In this document: in pieces, positions 1-8,332 of the stretch
Position numbering within the stretch: the first letter of the stretch is position 1
Layout: every line of letters starts with the position of its first letter
Origin: Streptomyces actinomycinicus
GTDB lineage: Bacteria > Actinomycetota > Actinomycetes > Streptomycetales > Streptomycetaceae
Length of the DNA: 64,000 nt
Reading direction: 5' to 3'
Assembly (NCBI RefSeq): GCF_016741775.1
Contig: NZ_JAERRK010000009.1
Span: 62,001 to 126,000 of the forward strand
Notes under the pieces: model-generated
Told to the model about the DNA's origin: nothing
The model's database searches: none
Seen by the model: the letters and a program-made list of their open reading frames with translations, nothing else
Made by a program: the position numbers and the translations under genes

Positions 1-30
1 GGCCGGCACGGATCGGCATGTCGCGTGCCC

Positions 31-44
31 GTGACGACAGTCAC
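31..44. promoter_or_regulatory. Candidate operator, inverted repeat GTGAC-N4-GTCAC
   Basis: A perfect 5-bp inverted repeat with a 4-bp spacer lies 65 nt before the crotonase start codon. Nearly the same sequence recurs at 5910-5923 in front of the CoA ligase of the same pathway. Because the cluster encodes a PaaX-type repressor, I infer this is its operator. A role as a generic promoter feature cannot be excluded. Confidence 0.45.
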
Positions 45-108
45 AAACAAGTGATAGCTTCGTAGGGCAGAGCAACGTACGGCACGCCGACCGAGGAGGC
101 CGCACGTC

Positions 109-936
109 ATGAGTCCGTTCACCGGCTCCGCCGCCCGTACCTCCGACTGGGAGCACCTGCGGGTCCGGATCGCCGACGGGGTCGCCACCGTCACCCTCGC
201 CCGCCCCGAGAAACTCAACGCGCTCACCTTCGGCGCCTACGCCAACCTGCGCGACCTGCTCGCCGAACTGTCCCGGGAACGGTCCGTACGCGCCCTGGTA
301 CTGGCCGGCGAAGGACGCGGTTTCTGTTCCGGCGGTGACGTCGACGAGATCATCGGTGCCACGCTCTCCATGGACACCGCCCAGCTCCTGGACTTCAACC
401 GCATGACCGGCCAGGTGGTCCGGGCGATCCGCGAATGCCCGTTCCCCGTGGTCGCCGCCGTCCACGGGGTGGCCGCCGGCGCGGGCGCGGTCCTGGCCCT
501 CGCCTGCGACTTCCGGATCGCGGACCCCTCGGCCCGCTTCGCCTTCCTCTTCACCCGGGTCGGTCTGTCCGGCGGCGACATGGGCGCGGCCTATCTGCTG
601 CCCCGCGTCGTCGGCCTCGGCCACGCCACCCGCCTCCTCATGCTCGGCGAACCGGTCCGCGCCCCCGAGGCGGAGCGCATCGGCCTGATCAGTGAGATGA
701 CGGAGGAGGGCCGGGTGGACGAGGCGGCGGCGGCGCTCGCCCGCCGGCTGGCCGACGGCCCGGCCCTGGCGTACGCCCAGACGAAGGCCCTGCTGACGGC
801 GGAACTGGACATGCCCCTGGCGGCAGCGGTGGAGCTGGACGCGTCGACGCAGGCGCTGCTGATGAACGGCGAGGACTACCACGAGTTCCACGCGGCGTTC
901 ACGGAGAAGCGCCCCCCGAAGTGGCGGGGACGGTGA
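109..936 (+). CDS. Enoyl-CoA hydratase/isomerase (crotonase) family protein of an aryl-CoA pathway
   Basis: A 275-residue crotonase, the usual length for the family. The CoA-binding and oxyanion-hole segments are visible: GRGFCSGGDV near residues 69-78 and GLSGGDMGAAYLLPR near 152-166. At the positions where classical hydratases carry two catalytic glutamates I see no obvious Glu-Glu pair; an Asp sits in GGDMG. The reaction may therefore be a C-C hydrolysis or a hydration with altered acid/base residues. The ATG follows a GAGGAGG-type ribosome site. The gene heads an operon with the monooxygenase/reductase. By context it should act on the ring-derived CoA ester after dearomatisation. Family membership is firm; the substrate is inferred from neighbours. 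Confidence 0.85.
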   Translation: MSPFTGSAARTSDWEHLRVRIADGVATVTLARPEKLNALTFGAYANLRDLLAELSRERSVRALVLAGEGRGFCSGGDVDEIIGATLSMDTAQLLDFNRMTGQVVRAIRECPFPVVAAVHGVAAGAGAVLALACDFRIADPSARFAFLFTRVGLSGGDMGAAYLLPRVVGLGHATRLLMLGEPVRAPEAERIGLISEMTEEGRVDEAAAALARRLADGPALAYAQTKALLTAELDMPLAAAVELDASTQALLMNGEDYHEFHAAFTEKRPPKWRGR

Positions 937-948
937 CGGTGCCCGCCC

Positions 949-1000
949 AAGGGGCGCGGGGAACCGCGCGACGGGCCACGACGGACCCACGGCCGGGAGC
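949..1000. repeat. Dispersed Streptomyces-type short repeat, copy A
   Basis: It begins AAGGGGCGCGGGGAAC and continues with GCGCGAC and GCCACGA blocks. A second copy is at 16913-16946. From memory this sequence is a very common intergenic element in Streptomyces genomes. It fills the gap between the crotonase stop and the flavoprotein Rossmann motif, which suggests that the long in-frame extension of the next gene is not protein coding. Confidence 0.6.
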
Positions 1001-1022
1001 GAGGCGCAACCGCTCCCTTCGG

Positions 1023-3338
1023 GTGGCGGTCATCGGCGGCGGCCCCGGCGGGCTCTACGCCGCCGCCCTGCTGAAACGGCTGGACCCCGCGCGGGAGGTC
1101 ACCGTCTGGGAACGCAACGCCCCCGACCAGACCTTCGGCTTCGGCGTGGTCCTGTCCGACGAGACCCTCGGCGGCATCGAACACGCCGACCCCGTCGTCT
1201 ACGAAGCCCTCCGGCGCGACTTCGTCCGCTGGGACGACATCGACATCGTGCACCGGGGCGTTCGGCACCGCTCCGGCGGCCACGGATTCGCCGCGCTGGG
1301 CCGGCACCGGCTGCTGGAGATCCTGCACGAACGCTGCCGCTCACTCGGCGTGGACCTGCGTTTCTCCACCGAGGCCCCGCCCGTCGACCGGCTCGCGGAG
1401 GACCATGACCTGGTCATCGCCGCCGACGGTGTGCACAGCACCACCCGTGAACGCTACGCCCATGTGTTCCGCCCCCATGTGACCGAACACCACTGCCGCT
1501 ACATCTGGCTCGCCGCCGACTTCGCCTTCGACGCCTTCCGCTTCGAGATCACCGAGACCGAACACGGCGTGATGCAGCTGCACGGCTACCCCTACGCCCA
1601 CCCCTCGCCCGGCCACCACCCCGCGCCGATGCCCCCCGGGACCCAGGACCGGTCCGGCGCCTCCACCGTGATCATCGAGATGCGCGAAGAAGTCTGGCTG
1701 GCTGCGGGATTCGCGCAACTCGACCCGCAGGAGACCCTCGAACGCTGCGCCAAGATCTTCGCCGACGCGCTCGGCGGGCGCCCGCTGCGCTCCAACAACT
1801 CCGCCTGGACCACCTTCCGCACGGTGGCCTGCGAGCAGTGGTCGCACGGCAACGTCGTCCTCCTCGGCGACGCCGCCCACACCGCCCACTTCTCCATCGG
1901 CTCGGGCACCAAGCTCGCCGTGGAGGACGCCCTGGCCCTGGCCGCCTGCCTGACGGAACAGCCGGACGTGCCCCGTGCCCTGGCGGCCTACGAGGAGGAG
2001 CGCAAGCCCGTCGTCGCCTCCACCCAGCGGGCCGCCCGGGCCAGCCTGGAGTGGTTCGAGAACCTGCGGCTCTACCTCGGCCAGCCGCCGCGCCAGTTCG
2101 CCTTCAACCTGCTCACCCGCAGCCGCCGCGTCACCCACGACAACCTCCGGCTGCGCGACCCCCACTTCACCGAGGGAGTGGAGCGCGAGTTTGGCTGCCC
2201 GCCCGGCACCCCACCGATGTTCACGCCGTTCCGGCTGCGCGGCCTGACCCTGCGCAACCGGGTGGTCGTGTCACCGATGGACATGTACTCCGCCACCGAC
2301 GGCGTCCCCGGCGACTTCCACCTCGTCCACCTGGGGGCCCGCGCCCTCGGCGGGGCCGGCCTGGTGATGACCGAGATGGTGTGCGTCAGCGCGGAGGGCC
2401 GCATCACCCCCGGCTGCGCCGGCCTCTACACGGGCCGGCAGGCCGAGGCGTGGCGGCGCATCACCGACTTCGTGCACCGCCGGGCGCCGGGCACCGCGAT
2501 CGGCGTCCAGCTGGGCCACTCCGGCCGCAAGGGTTCCACGAGGCTGATGTGGGAGGGCATGGACGAACCGCTGCCCGAGGGCAACTGGCCCCTCGTCGCC
2601 GCCTCCCCGCTGCCGTACCGGCCCGGCGGCCAGACCCCGCGCCAGCTCACCCGCGCCCAGCTCACCGACGTCCGCGAGCAGTTCGCGGCCGCCGCCTGGC
2701 GGGCCGCCCGGGTCGGCTTCGACCTGCTCGAACTGCACTGCGCCCACGGCTACCTGCTCTCCGGCTTCCTCTCCCCGCTCACCAACCGGCGCACCGACGC
2801 CTACGGCGGCTCGCTGGAGCGGCGGCTGCGGTTCCCGCTGGAGGTCTTCGACGCCGTACGCGGGGTGTGGCCCGCGGAGCGGCCGATGACGGTGCGGATC
2901 TCGGCCACCGACTGGGCGGAGGGCGGGACGACCGCTGAGGACGCCGTCCGGATCGCCCGCGCCTTCGCCGCGCACGGCGCCGACGCCATCGACGTCTCCA
3001 CCGGGCAGGTGGTGGCCGAGGAGGCGCCGGAGTACGGCCGGTCGTACCAGACGCCGTTCGCCGACCGCATCCGGCAGGAGGCCGGCGTCCCCGTGATCGC
3101 GGTCGGCGCGATCTCCTCCTGGGACGACGTCAACTCGCTCATCCTCGCCGGGCGCACCGACCTGTGCGCACTCGCCCGCCCGCACCTGTACGACCCGCAC
3201 TGGACCCTGCACGCGGCGGCCGAGCAGGGCTACGAGGGCCCGGGCGCAGGCTGGCCCGCACCCTACCGGGCCGGCAGCCGGCGCCCGCAGACCGGCCGCA
3301 CCGACGCCCCCAGGCCCCGCCTGTCGCTCGGCGGCTGA
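1023..3338 (+). CDS. Bifunctional anthraniloyl-CoA (or salicylyl-CoA) monooxygenase/reductase
   Basis: A natural fusion of two flavoenzymes, about 771 residues. The N-terminal half is a class A FAD monooxygenase, with VIGGGPGGLYAA at the extreme N-terminus and the FAD/ribityl motif VLLGDAAHTAHFSIGSG in the middle. The C-terminal half is an old-yellow-enzyme barrel: MFTPFRLRGLTLRNR, the HCAHGYLLSGFLSP active-site segment, and NRRTDAYGGSLE. This architecture is known for 2-aminobenzoyl-CoA monooxygenase/reductase of Azoarcus, and the same family name covers salicylyl-CoA 5-hydroxylases. It should hydroxylate and then reduce the aromatic ring of an aryl-CoA. The frame is open back to 921, but that extension encodes a dispersed repeat, so I prefer GTG 1023, which places the nucleotide fold at residue 2. 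Anthranilate is favoured over salicylate by the co-clustered RidA-type deaminase. Confidence 0.88.
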   Translation: MAVIGGGPGGLYAAALLKRLDPAREVTVWERNAPDQTFGFGVVLSDETLGGIEHADPVVYEALRRDFVRWDDIDIVHRGVRHRSGGHGFAALGRHRLLEILHERCRSLGVDLRFSTEAPPVDRLAEDHDLVIAADGVHSTTRERYAHVFRPHVTEHHCRYIWLAADFAFDAFRFEITETEHGVMQLHGYPYAHPSPGHHPAPMPPGTQDRSGASTVIIEMREEVWLAAGFAQLDPQETLERCAKIFADALGGRPLRSNNSAWTTFRTVACEQWSHGNVVLLGDAAHTAHFSIGSGTKLAVEDALALAACLTEQPDVPRALAAYEEERKPVVASTQRAARASLEWFENLRLYLGQPPRQFAFNLLTRSRRVTHDNLRLRDPHFTEGVEREFGCPPGTPPMFTPFRLRGLTLRNRVVVSPMDMYSATDGVPGDFHLVHLGARALGGAGLVMTEMVCVSAEGRITPGCAGLYTGRQAEAWRRITDFVHRRAPGTAIGVQLGHSGRKGSTRLMWEGMDEPLPEGNWPLVAASPLPYRPGGQTPRQLTRAQLTDVREQFAAAAWRAARVGFDLLELHCAHGYLLSGFLSPLTNRRTDAYGGSLERRLRFPLEVFDAVRGVWPAERPMTVRISATDWAEGGTTAEDAVRIARAFAAHGADAIDVSTGQVVAEEAPEYGRSYQTPFADRIRQEAGVPVIAVGAISSWDDVNSLILAGRTDLCALARPHLYDPHWTLHAAAEQGYEGPGAGWPAPYRAGSRRPQTGRTDAPRPRLSLGG

Positions 3339-3412
3339 GAGCCGCCCTGCCCGCCGGGTGCGGCCCCGGGCGACGGGCGGGTGCCTTTCCCGGTCACCCC
3401 GCCCGGGCTCCG

Positions 3413-4225
3413 TCAGAGCCCCGTGAACGCGGCGCCCGCGTCCCGCAGCCGCCGGTGCAGAGCCCGGAACACCTCCGCGGAGCGGACGCCCGGCCAGTCG
3501 GCGGGGAGCAGGCGGGTGGGCAGGCCAGGGTCGGTGTAGGGGAGGTGGCGCCAGGAGTCGAGGGCCAGGAGGTAGTCGTGGTAGGCCTCCTCGGCCGGGG
3601 TGTCCGGGCGCCGCTCCCAGGCGTGCAGCACGGGCGCGTGCGCGTCCAGGAAGCGCTCGTGCTCCTTGGCGATCGCGGCCAGGTCCCACCAGCGGCCCAC
3701 CGCCTCCGCCGTCGGGGCGAAACCCAGGTGCTCGCCGCGGAAGAAGTCCACGTACGGATCCAGGTGCAGCCGGCGCAGGGTGTGCTCCGTCTCCTCGTAC
3801 AGCCGGGCCGGGCCGATCCACACCCCCGGAGCCGCCGTGCCGAAGCCCAGCCGGGCCAGCCGGGAGCGCAGCACGTGCCGCTTCTGCCGCTCCGACTCGG
3901 GCACCGAGAACACCGCGAGCACCCAGCCGTCGTCCTCGACGGGCGCGGTCGCGTAGATGCGCCGGTCACCGTCGTCCAGCAACTGACGTGCCTCGGGGGA
4001 GAGCCCGTACCCGGCCGCGCCGGACTCCGTGCGGGCCGGCAGCAGCAGGCCGCGCCGTTTGAGCCGGGACACCGAGGAGCGCACGGAGGGCGCGTCCACG
4101 CCGAGCGCGGCCAGGAGCCGGATCAGCTCGGCGACGGGCACCGGACCGGGCATGAAGCGGCCGTACGCGCCGTAGAGCGTGACGATGAGGGACCTGGGGG
4201 CGTGCTGCTCGGACACGTTGATCAT
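3413..4225 (-). CDS. PaaX-family transcriptional regulator
   Basis: A 270-residue PaaX-like repressor. The N-terminal winged helix reads SLIVTLYGAYG...VAELIRLLAALGVDAPSVRSSVSRLKRRGLL, followed by the PaaX central and C-terminal regions (WVLAVFSVPESERQKRHVLRSRL, and ADWPGVRSAEVFRALHR). PaaX proteins repress aromatic catabolic genes and are released by an aryl-CoA. It is the second gene of an operon, 15 nt after the CoA ligase stop. The likely effector is the CoA ester made by that ligase, and its likely operators are the repeats at 31-44 and 5910-5923. Effector and operators are inference. Confidence 0.88.
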   Translation of the reverse strand: MINVSEQHAPRSLIVTLYGAYGRFMPGPVPVAELIRLLAALGVDAPSVRSSVSRLKRRGLLLPARTESGAAGYGLSPEARQLLDDGDRRIYATAPVEDDGWVLAVFSVPESERQKRHVLRSRLARLGFGTAAPGVWIGPARLYEETEHTLRRLHLDPYVDFFRGEHLGFAPTAEAVGRWWDLAAIAKEHERFLDAHAPVLHAWERRPDTPAEEAYHDYLLALDSWRHLPYTDPGLPTRLLPADWPGVRSAEVFRALHRRLRDAGAAFTGL

Positions 4226-4240
4226 TTTAGGTCTTCGATA

Positions 4241-5833
4241 TCACTGCCCGTCACCTTCGGTGCGCAGCCGGAACCGCTGCACCTTGCCGGTGGCGGTGCG
4301 GGGCAGCGCGTCGAGGAAGACGAACTCGCGCGGGCATTTGTAGGGCGCCAGTTCGGCGCAGAGGAAGGCGCGCAGCGATTCCGGGTCGCGCCGGGCTCCG
4401 TCGCGCAGCACCGTGTAGGCCACGGCCACCTGGCCGCGGGTCTCGTCGGGCCGGCCGACGACCGCCGTCTCGGCCACGTCCGGGTGGCGCAGCAGCGCGT
4501 CCTCCACTTCCGGGCCCGCTATGTTGTACCCGGCGGAGATGATCATGTCGTCGGCGCGGGCCACGTAGCGGAAGTAGCCGTCGCTCTCCCGGACGTACGT
4601 GTCTCCCGTGATGTTCCAGCCGTCGCGGACGTAGTCCCGCTGCCGCGGATCGGCGAGGTAACGGCAGCCGACCGGCCCGCGCACGGCCAGCAGCCCGGGC
4701 TCACCGTCGGGCACGGGCCGTCCGCCGGTGTCCTGGACGCGGGCCTGCCAGCCGGGTACCGGGACGCCGGTCGTTCCGGGCCTGATGTGCTCGTCGGCGG
4801 CGGAGACGAAGATGTGCAGCAGCTCGGTGGCGCCGATGCCGTTGATGATGCGCAGGCCGGTGCGCCGGTGCCAGGCCTGCCAGACGGACACGGGCAGGTT
4901 CTCGCCGGCCGACACACAGCGCCGCAGCGACGAGACGTCGTGGCCCTCCAGCGCGTCCAGCATGGCGCGGTAGGCGGTCGGCGCGGTGAACAGGACCGAG
5001 ACGCGGTGCTCGGCGATCGCGGGCAGCAGCTGTCTGGGGCTCGCCTGTTCCAGGAGGAGGGTGCTCGCACCGGCGCGCATCGGGAAGATCACCAGCCCGC
5101 CGAGGCCGAAGGTGAAGCCGAGCGGGGGACTGCCGGTGAAGACGTCGTCCGCACGGGGCCGCAGCACATGTCTGGAGAAGGTGTCGGCTGTCGCCAGCAC
5201 ATCCCGGTGGAAGTGCATGCACCCTTTCGGGCGACCCGTGGTCCCGGAGGTGAAGGCGATCAGGGCCACGTCGTCGGACGCCGTGTCCACCGCCGGGTAG
5301 GGGGTGGCGGGCGCCGGGCGGTGCAGCAGGTCGTCGGTACCGTCGCCGCCGTACGTCGTGATCCGCAGCCCGGCTATCCCCGCCTTCGCCAGGTCGTCCA
5401 CCGCGCGGATGTCGCACAGCGCGTGCCCGATGCGGGCGATCTCGCACACGGTGGCCAGCTCGTGCGGCCGTTGCTGGGCCAGCACGGTGACCGCGACCGC
5501 GCCCGCCTTCAGCACGGCAAGCCAGCAGGCGGCGAGCCAGGGGCTGGTGGGGCCGCGCAGCAGGACCCGGTTGCCCGGGACCACGCCCAGGCCGGTGGTG
5601 AGGACGTGTGCTATCCGGTCGACGTGCGCGCGCAGTTCGCCGTAGGTCCAGGTGGGGCCGGCCGCGGTGTGGAACGCCGGGCGGGCGGGGTCGGCGTGCT
5701 CCAGGAGTTCCGCGGCGCAGTTCAGCCGATCGGGGTAGAGCAGCTCCGGCAGGTCGAACCGCAGCTCGGGCCACTCGTGGGGCGGGGGCAGATGGTCGCG
5801 CGCGAACGTGTCGACGTGGGCCGAGAGATGCAT
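4241..5833 (-). CDS. AMP-dependent aryl-CoA ligase (2-aminobenzoate/benzoate-CoA ligase type)
   Basis: About 530 residues of the acyl/aryl-CoA synthetase superfamily. The P-loop-like motif FTSGTTGRPKGCMHFHRD, the GATELLHIF segment, and the C-terminal hinge and lysine motif LPRTATGKVQRFRLR are all visible. Benzoate-CoA ligases have this length and this spacing after the phosphate loop. The start chosen is ATG 5833 because an AAGGGGGCG ribosome site precedes it and homologues begin near there; the frame stays open to 6325 through GC-rich repeat DNA. It is divergent from the acyl-CoA dehydrogenase and in an operon with paaX. It should activate anthranilate, or a similar aromatic acid, with ATP and CoA. 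Confidence 0.87.
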   Translation of the reverse strand: MHLSAHVDTFARDHLPPPHEWPELRFDLPELLYPDRLNCAAELLEHADPARPAFHTAAGPTWTYGELRAHVDRIAHVLTTGLGVVPGNRVLLRGPTSPWLAACWLAVLKAGAVAVTVLAQQRPHELATVCEIARIGHALCDIRAVDDLAKAGIAGLRITTYGGDGTDDLLHRPAPATPYPAVDTASDDVALIAFTSGTTGRPKGCMHFHRDVLATADTFSRHVLRPRADDVFTGSPPLGFTFGLGGLVIFPMRAGASTLLLEQASPRQLLPAIAEHRVSVLFTAPTAYRAMLDALEGHDVSSLRRCVSAGENLPVSVWQAWHRRTGLRIINGIGATELLHIFVSAADEHIRPGTTGVPVPGWQARVQDTGGRPVPDGEPGLLAVRGPVGCRYLADPRQRDYVRDGWNITGDTYVRESDGYFRYVARADDMIISAGYNIAGPEVEDALLRHPDVAETAVVGRPDETRGQVAVAYTVLRDGARRDPESLRAFLCAELAPYKCPREFVFLDALPRTATGKVQRFRLRTEGDGQ

Positions 5834-5909
5834 GGTGGTCCGCCCCCTTGCCGTGACGGATGTCCAGACGGGCTTCCTGGTGGGCTCGCGCTTTGAGCGT
5901 ATCGTGTTG

Positions 5910-5923
5910 GTGACGGCAGTCAA
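5910..5923. promoter_or_regulatory. Candidate PaaX-type operator upstream of the ligase
   Basis: GTGACGGCAGTCAA matches the repeat at 31-44 at 12 of 14 positions. It lies 77 nt upstream of the ligase ATG, inside the 314-bp divergent intergenic region between ligase and acyl-CoA dehydrogenase. This supports common control of both operons by the co-encoded PaaX protein (inference). Confidence 0.45.
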
Positions 5924-5970
5924 CTGTGCGCGATAACGTCGTGGGGGCAGGTGGGCACGGCCCGCCTCGA

Positions 5971-6120
5971 AGGCCAGGGGGACGGCCGGCGCGGTCGCCC
6001 CCGGACGAGGGGGACGGCCGTGCGGTGCGTCCCACGACGAGCGGGGACGGCCGTGCGGTGCGTCTCCCGACGAAGGGGACGGCCGTGGCGGTCCGTTCCC
6101 GGGCGACGGGGAAGGCCGGG
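5971..6120. repeat. Imperfect GC-rich tandem repeat of about 33 bp in the divergent promoter region
   Basis: Three good copies start at 6004, 6036 and 6069, each beginning GACGA and containing GGGGACGGCCGTG. Degenerate flanking copies extend to both sides. The array occupies most of the spacer upstream of the acyl-CoA dehydrogenase and gives a spuriously long open frame there. No function is visible; slipped-strand length variation is possible. Confidence 0.7.
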
Positions 6121-6147
6121 CCGGCGTCCCCGGAGGGAGGACCGGCT

Positions 6148-7281
6148 GTGTCTGCATTCTCACTCGGACCGGAGCAGATCGCCTGGTGTGCCGAGCTGCG
6201 CACACTCGCCGCCGAACGGCTCCGCCCGCTCGCCGGCCGGGGTGAGCCCGGCCGGGTCGACCGGCCGCTGCTCGCCGAACTCGGCCGGCTCGGTCTGCTC
6301 GCCCGGCTGTTCGACTCCGGTGCACTGGACCTGTGCCTGATGCGCGAGTCCCTGGCCCAGGCCTGTACCGAGGCCGAGACCGCCCTCGCCCTGCAGGGGC
6401 TGGGCGGTCACCCGGTGCACGCGCACGGCACCCCGGCCCAGCGCGAGCGCTGGCTGCCCCGGGTCGCCGACGGCAGCGCGGTCGCCGCCTTCGCGCTGAG
6501 CGAGCCCGGCGCCGGTTCCGACGCGGCGGCGCTGTCCCTCGCCGCCGAGCCCGACGGCGCCGGCGGCTGGCGGCTCACCGGCGCCAAGTGCTGGATCTCC
6601 AACGCCCCCGAGGCCGACTTCTACACCGTCTTCGCCCGCACCACGCCCGGCGCCGGAGCCCGTGGCGTGACCGCCTTCCTGGTCCCCGCCGACCGGCCGG
6701 GCCTCACCGGCAGTCCCCTGGAGATGCTCTCGCCGCACCCCATCGGCAGCCTCGACTTCGACGCCGTGCCGGTCACCGCCGACGACGTGCTCGGCGCGCC
6801 GGACCGCGGCTTCGCCGTCGCCATGGGCACCCTCAACCTCTTCCGGCCCAGCGTCGGCGCCTTCGCGGTCGGCATGGCCCAGGCCGCCCTGGACGCCACC
6901 GTCGGCCACACCAGCCGGCGTGAGGCCTTCCAGGGCAGGCTGATGGACCTTCAGGCGGTGTCCCACCAGGTCGCGGAGATGGCCCTGCGCACGGAGGCGG
7001 CCCGGCTGATGGTGTACGCGGCCGCGTCGGCGTACGACGCCGCAGCCGCCGACGTCCCGCGCCGCGCCGCGATGGCCAAGCTGCTCGCCACCGAGACCGC
7101 GCAGTACGTGGTCGACACCGCCGTCCAGCTGCACGGCGCCCGCGCCCTGCGCCGCGGCCACCTGCTGGAGCACCTGTACCGCGAGGTGCGCGCCCCCCGC
7201 ATCTACGAGGGCGCCAGCGAGGTGCAACGCGGCATCATCGCCAAGGAGTTGTACACCGCCGCACAGAAGGAGGCCAGGTGA
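6148..7281 (+). CDS. Acyl-CoA dehydrogenase family protein
   Basis: A 377-residue flavin dehydrogenase of standard family length. FALSEPGAGSDAAALSLAAE and KCWISNAPEADFYTVFART match the two acyl-CoA dehydrogenase signature regions. RIYEGASEVQRGIIAKEL near the C-terminus holds the glutamate usually acting as catalytic base. GTG 6148 was chosen because GGAGGGAGG lies just upstream and homologues begin with a short segment before EQIAWCAELR; the frame remains open to 5926 through repeat DNA. It overlaps the RidA gene by four bases. In this cluster it should oxidise the alicyclic CoA thioester produced after ring reduction. Confidence 0.87.
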   Translation: MSAFSLGPEQIAWCAELRTLAAERLRPLAGRGEPGRVDRPLLAELGRLGLLARLFDSGALDLCLMRESLAQACTEAETALALQGLGGHPVHAHGTPAQRERWLPRVADGSAVAAFALSEPGAGSDAAALSLAAEPDGAGGWRLTGAKCWISNAPEADFYTVFARTTPGAGARGVTAFLVPADRPGLTGSPLEMLSPHPIGSLDFDAVPVTADDVLGAPDRGFAVAMGTLNLFRPSVGAFAVGMAQAALDATVGHTSRREAFQGRLMDLQAVSHQVAEMALRTEAARLMVYAAASAYDAAAADVPRRAAMAKLLATETAQYVVDTAVQLHGARALRRGHLLEHLYREVRAPRIYEGASEVQRGIIAKELYTAAQKEAR

Positions 7282-7676
7282 CCAACGAGCGCGTCAACCC
7301 GCCCGGACTGTCCCCGCCCACGGGCTTCTCGCACGCCGTCGTCGCCGCCGGCACCCGCGTGGTGTTCCTCGCCGGACAGACCGCCCTGGACACCGACGGC
7401 AAGATCACCGGCGACACCCTTCCCCGGCAGTTCGAGAGGGCCCTGCACAACCTCCTCACCGCCCTGCGCGCGGCTGGCGGCACCCCCGCGGACCTCGCCC
7501 GGGTCACCGTCTACGCCACCGACGTCGCCGCGTACCGGGCGCAGGCGCGGCAGCTCGGCCGGATCTGGCGGGAGTCGGCGGGCCGCGACTATCCCGCGAT
7601 GGCCGTCGTGGAGGTCGTACGGCTCTGGGACGAGCAGGCGCTGGTGGAACTGGACGGGTTCGCGGTGCTGCCGTGA
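7278..7676 (+). CDS. RidA/YjgF-family enamine/imine deaminase
   Basis: A 132-residue RidA-like protein. The family pattern is clear: VNPPGLSPPTGFSHAVVAAG, FLAGQTALDTDGKI, the ALRAAGGTPADLARVTVY block, and YPAMAVVEVVRLWDEQALVELDG at the end. RidA proteins hydrolyse reactive enamines/imines and release ammonia. It starts with GTG inside the GTGA overlap with the acyl-CoA dehydrogenase, so the two are translationally coupled. A deaminase here is the main reason for proposing that the pathway substrate carries an amino group, such as anthranilate. The arginine that defines true deaminases was not confirmed by alignment. Confidence 0.85.
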   Translation: MTNERVNPPGLSPPTGFSHAVVAAGTRVVFLAGQTALDTDGKITGDTLPRQFERALHNLLTALRAAGGTPADLARVTVYATDVAAYRAQARQLGRIWRESAGRDYPAMAVVEVVRLWDEQALVELDGFAVLP

Positions 7677-7845
7677 CACCTGGCCCGCGCAGACCGCCGG
7701 GCTCATGGGCACCTCAGGGCGTCGTACGCCCCTTCCGGCCGGACGGTTCCATGACGCGCCACCGTTGGAGTGACGGTCACGCCCGGCGGCACGGCCGCCC
7801 GGTACCCCTGGAAGCCCTCGATCCCATGGAACCGGGAGGTTTCCC

Positions 7846-8274
7846 ATGCCCGTACGCCCCGCCCTCACCGCGGCCCTCGGTGCCGCCGCCCTGCTGTGCG
7901 CCGCCGGCCCCGCCACCGCCGGCCCGGCACCCGCCGAGACCATCACGATCGATCCGGCCGGCCGGATCGCCTCCGACGGCACGGTGTGGCTCTCGGGCAC
8001 CTACCGCTGCACCGGCAGCACCGGACCGGTCTTCGTCAGCGCCGCGCTCAGCCAGGCCGACCCCGGCGTCCACCACTCCGTCGGCGGCAGCACCGCCCGC
8101 TGCGACGGCGCCGAACACCGCTGGGAGAACTCCGGGGACCTCACGGCCCTGAAGCTGAAGGCGGGGTCGGCACACGTCCAGGTCACCCTCACGGAGCTGC
8201 GCCCGTCGGGCCTGATCCCGCTGCCCGCCTTCCACGCGGTCGCCGACAAGGATGTCACCCTCACCCAGGAGTGA
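7846..8274 (+). CDS. Small secreted protein of unknown function (DUF6299-like)
   Basis: 142 residues with an N-terminal signal peptide (PALTAALGAAALLCAAGPATAGPAPA). The mature domain reads TITIDPAGRIASDGTVWLSGTYRC and contains two cysteines that could form a disulfide. The pattern resembles a family of small Streptomyces exported proteins that I remember as DUF6299; that assignment was not checked. The gene stands alone, with an AGG-rich ribosome site before ATG 7846. It ends 58 nt before a 32-bp minisatellite. No function can be proposed. Confidence 0.7.
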   Translation: MPVRPALTAALGAAALLCAAGPATAGPAPAETITIDPAGRIASDGTVWLSGTYRCTGSTGPVFVSAALSQADPGVHHSVGGSTARCDGAEHRWENSGDLTALKLKAGSAHVQVTLTELRPSGLIPLPAFHAVADKDVTLTQE

Positions 8275-8332
8275 CCCCGGGCACCGCCGCCCGGCCACCG
8301 TCCGGCCCCTGGCCGAGGGGGCCGGACCTCTG

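Noticed and set aside
3164..5896. A 910-codon open frame on the plus strand
   Set aside because: It runs antisense to the PaaX and CoA-ligase genes and its translation is low-complexity Gly/Arg/Ala; it is a high-GC shadow.
7770..7780. GTGACGGTCAC as a third PaaX operator
   Set aside because: The arms match, but the spacer is 1 bp instead of 4 and it precedes an unrelated secreted-protein gene.
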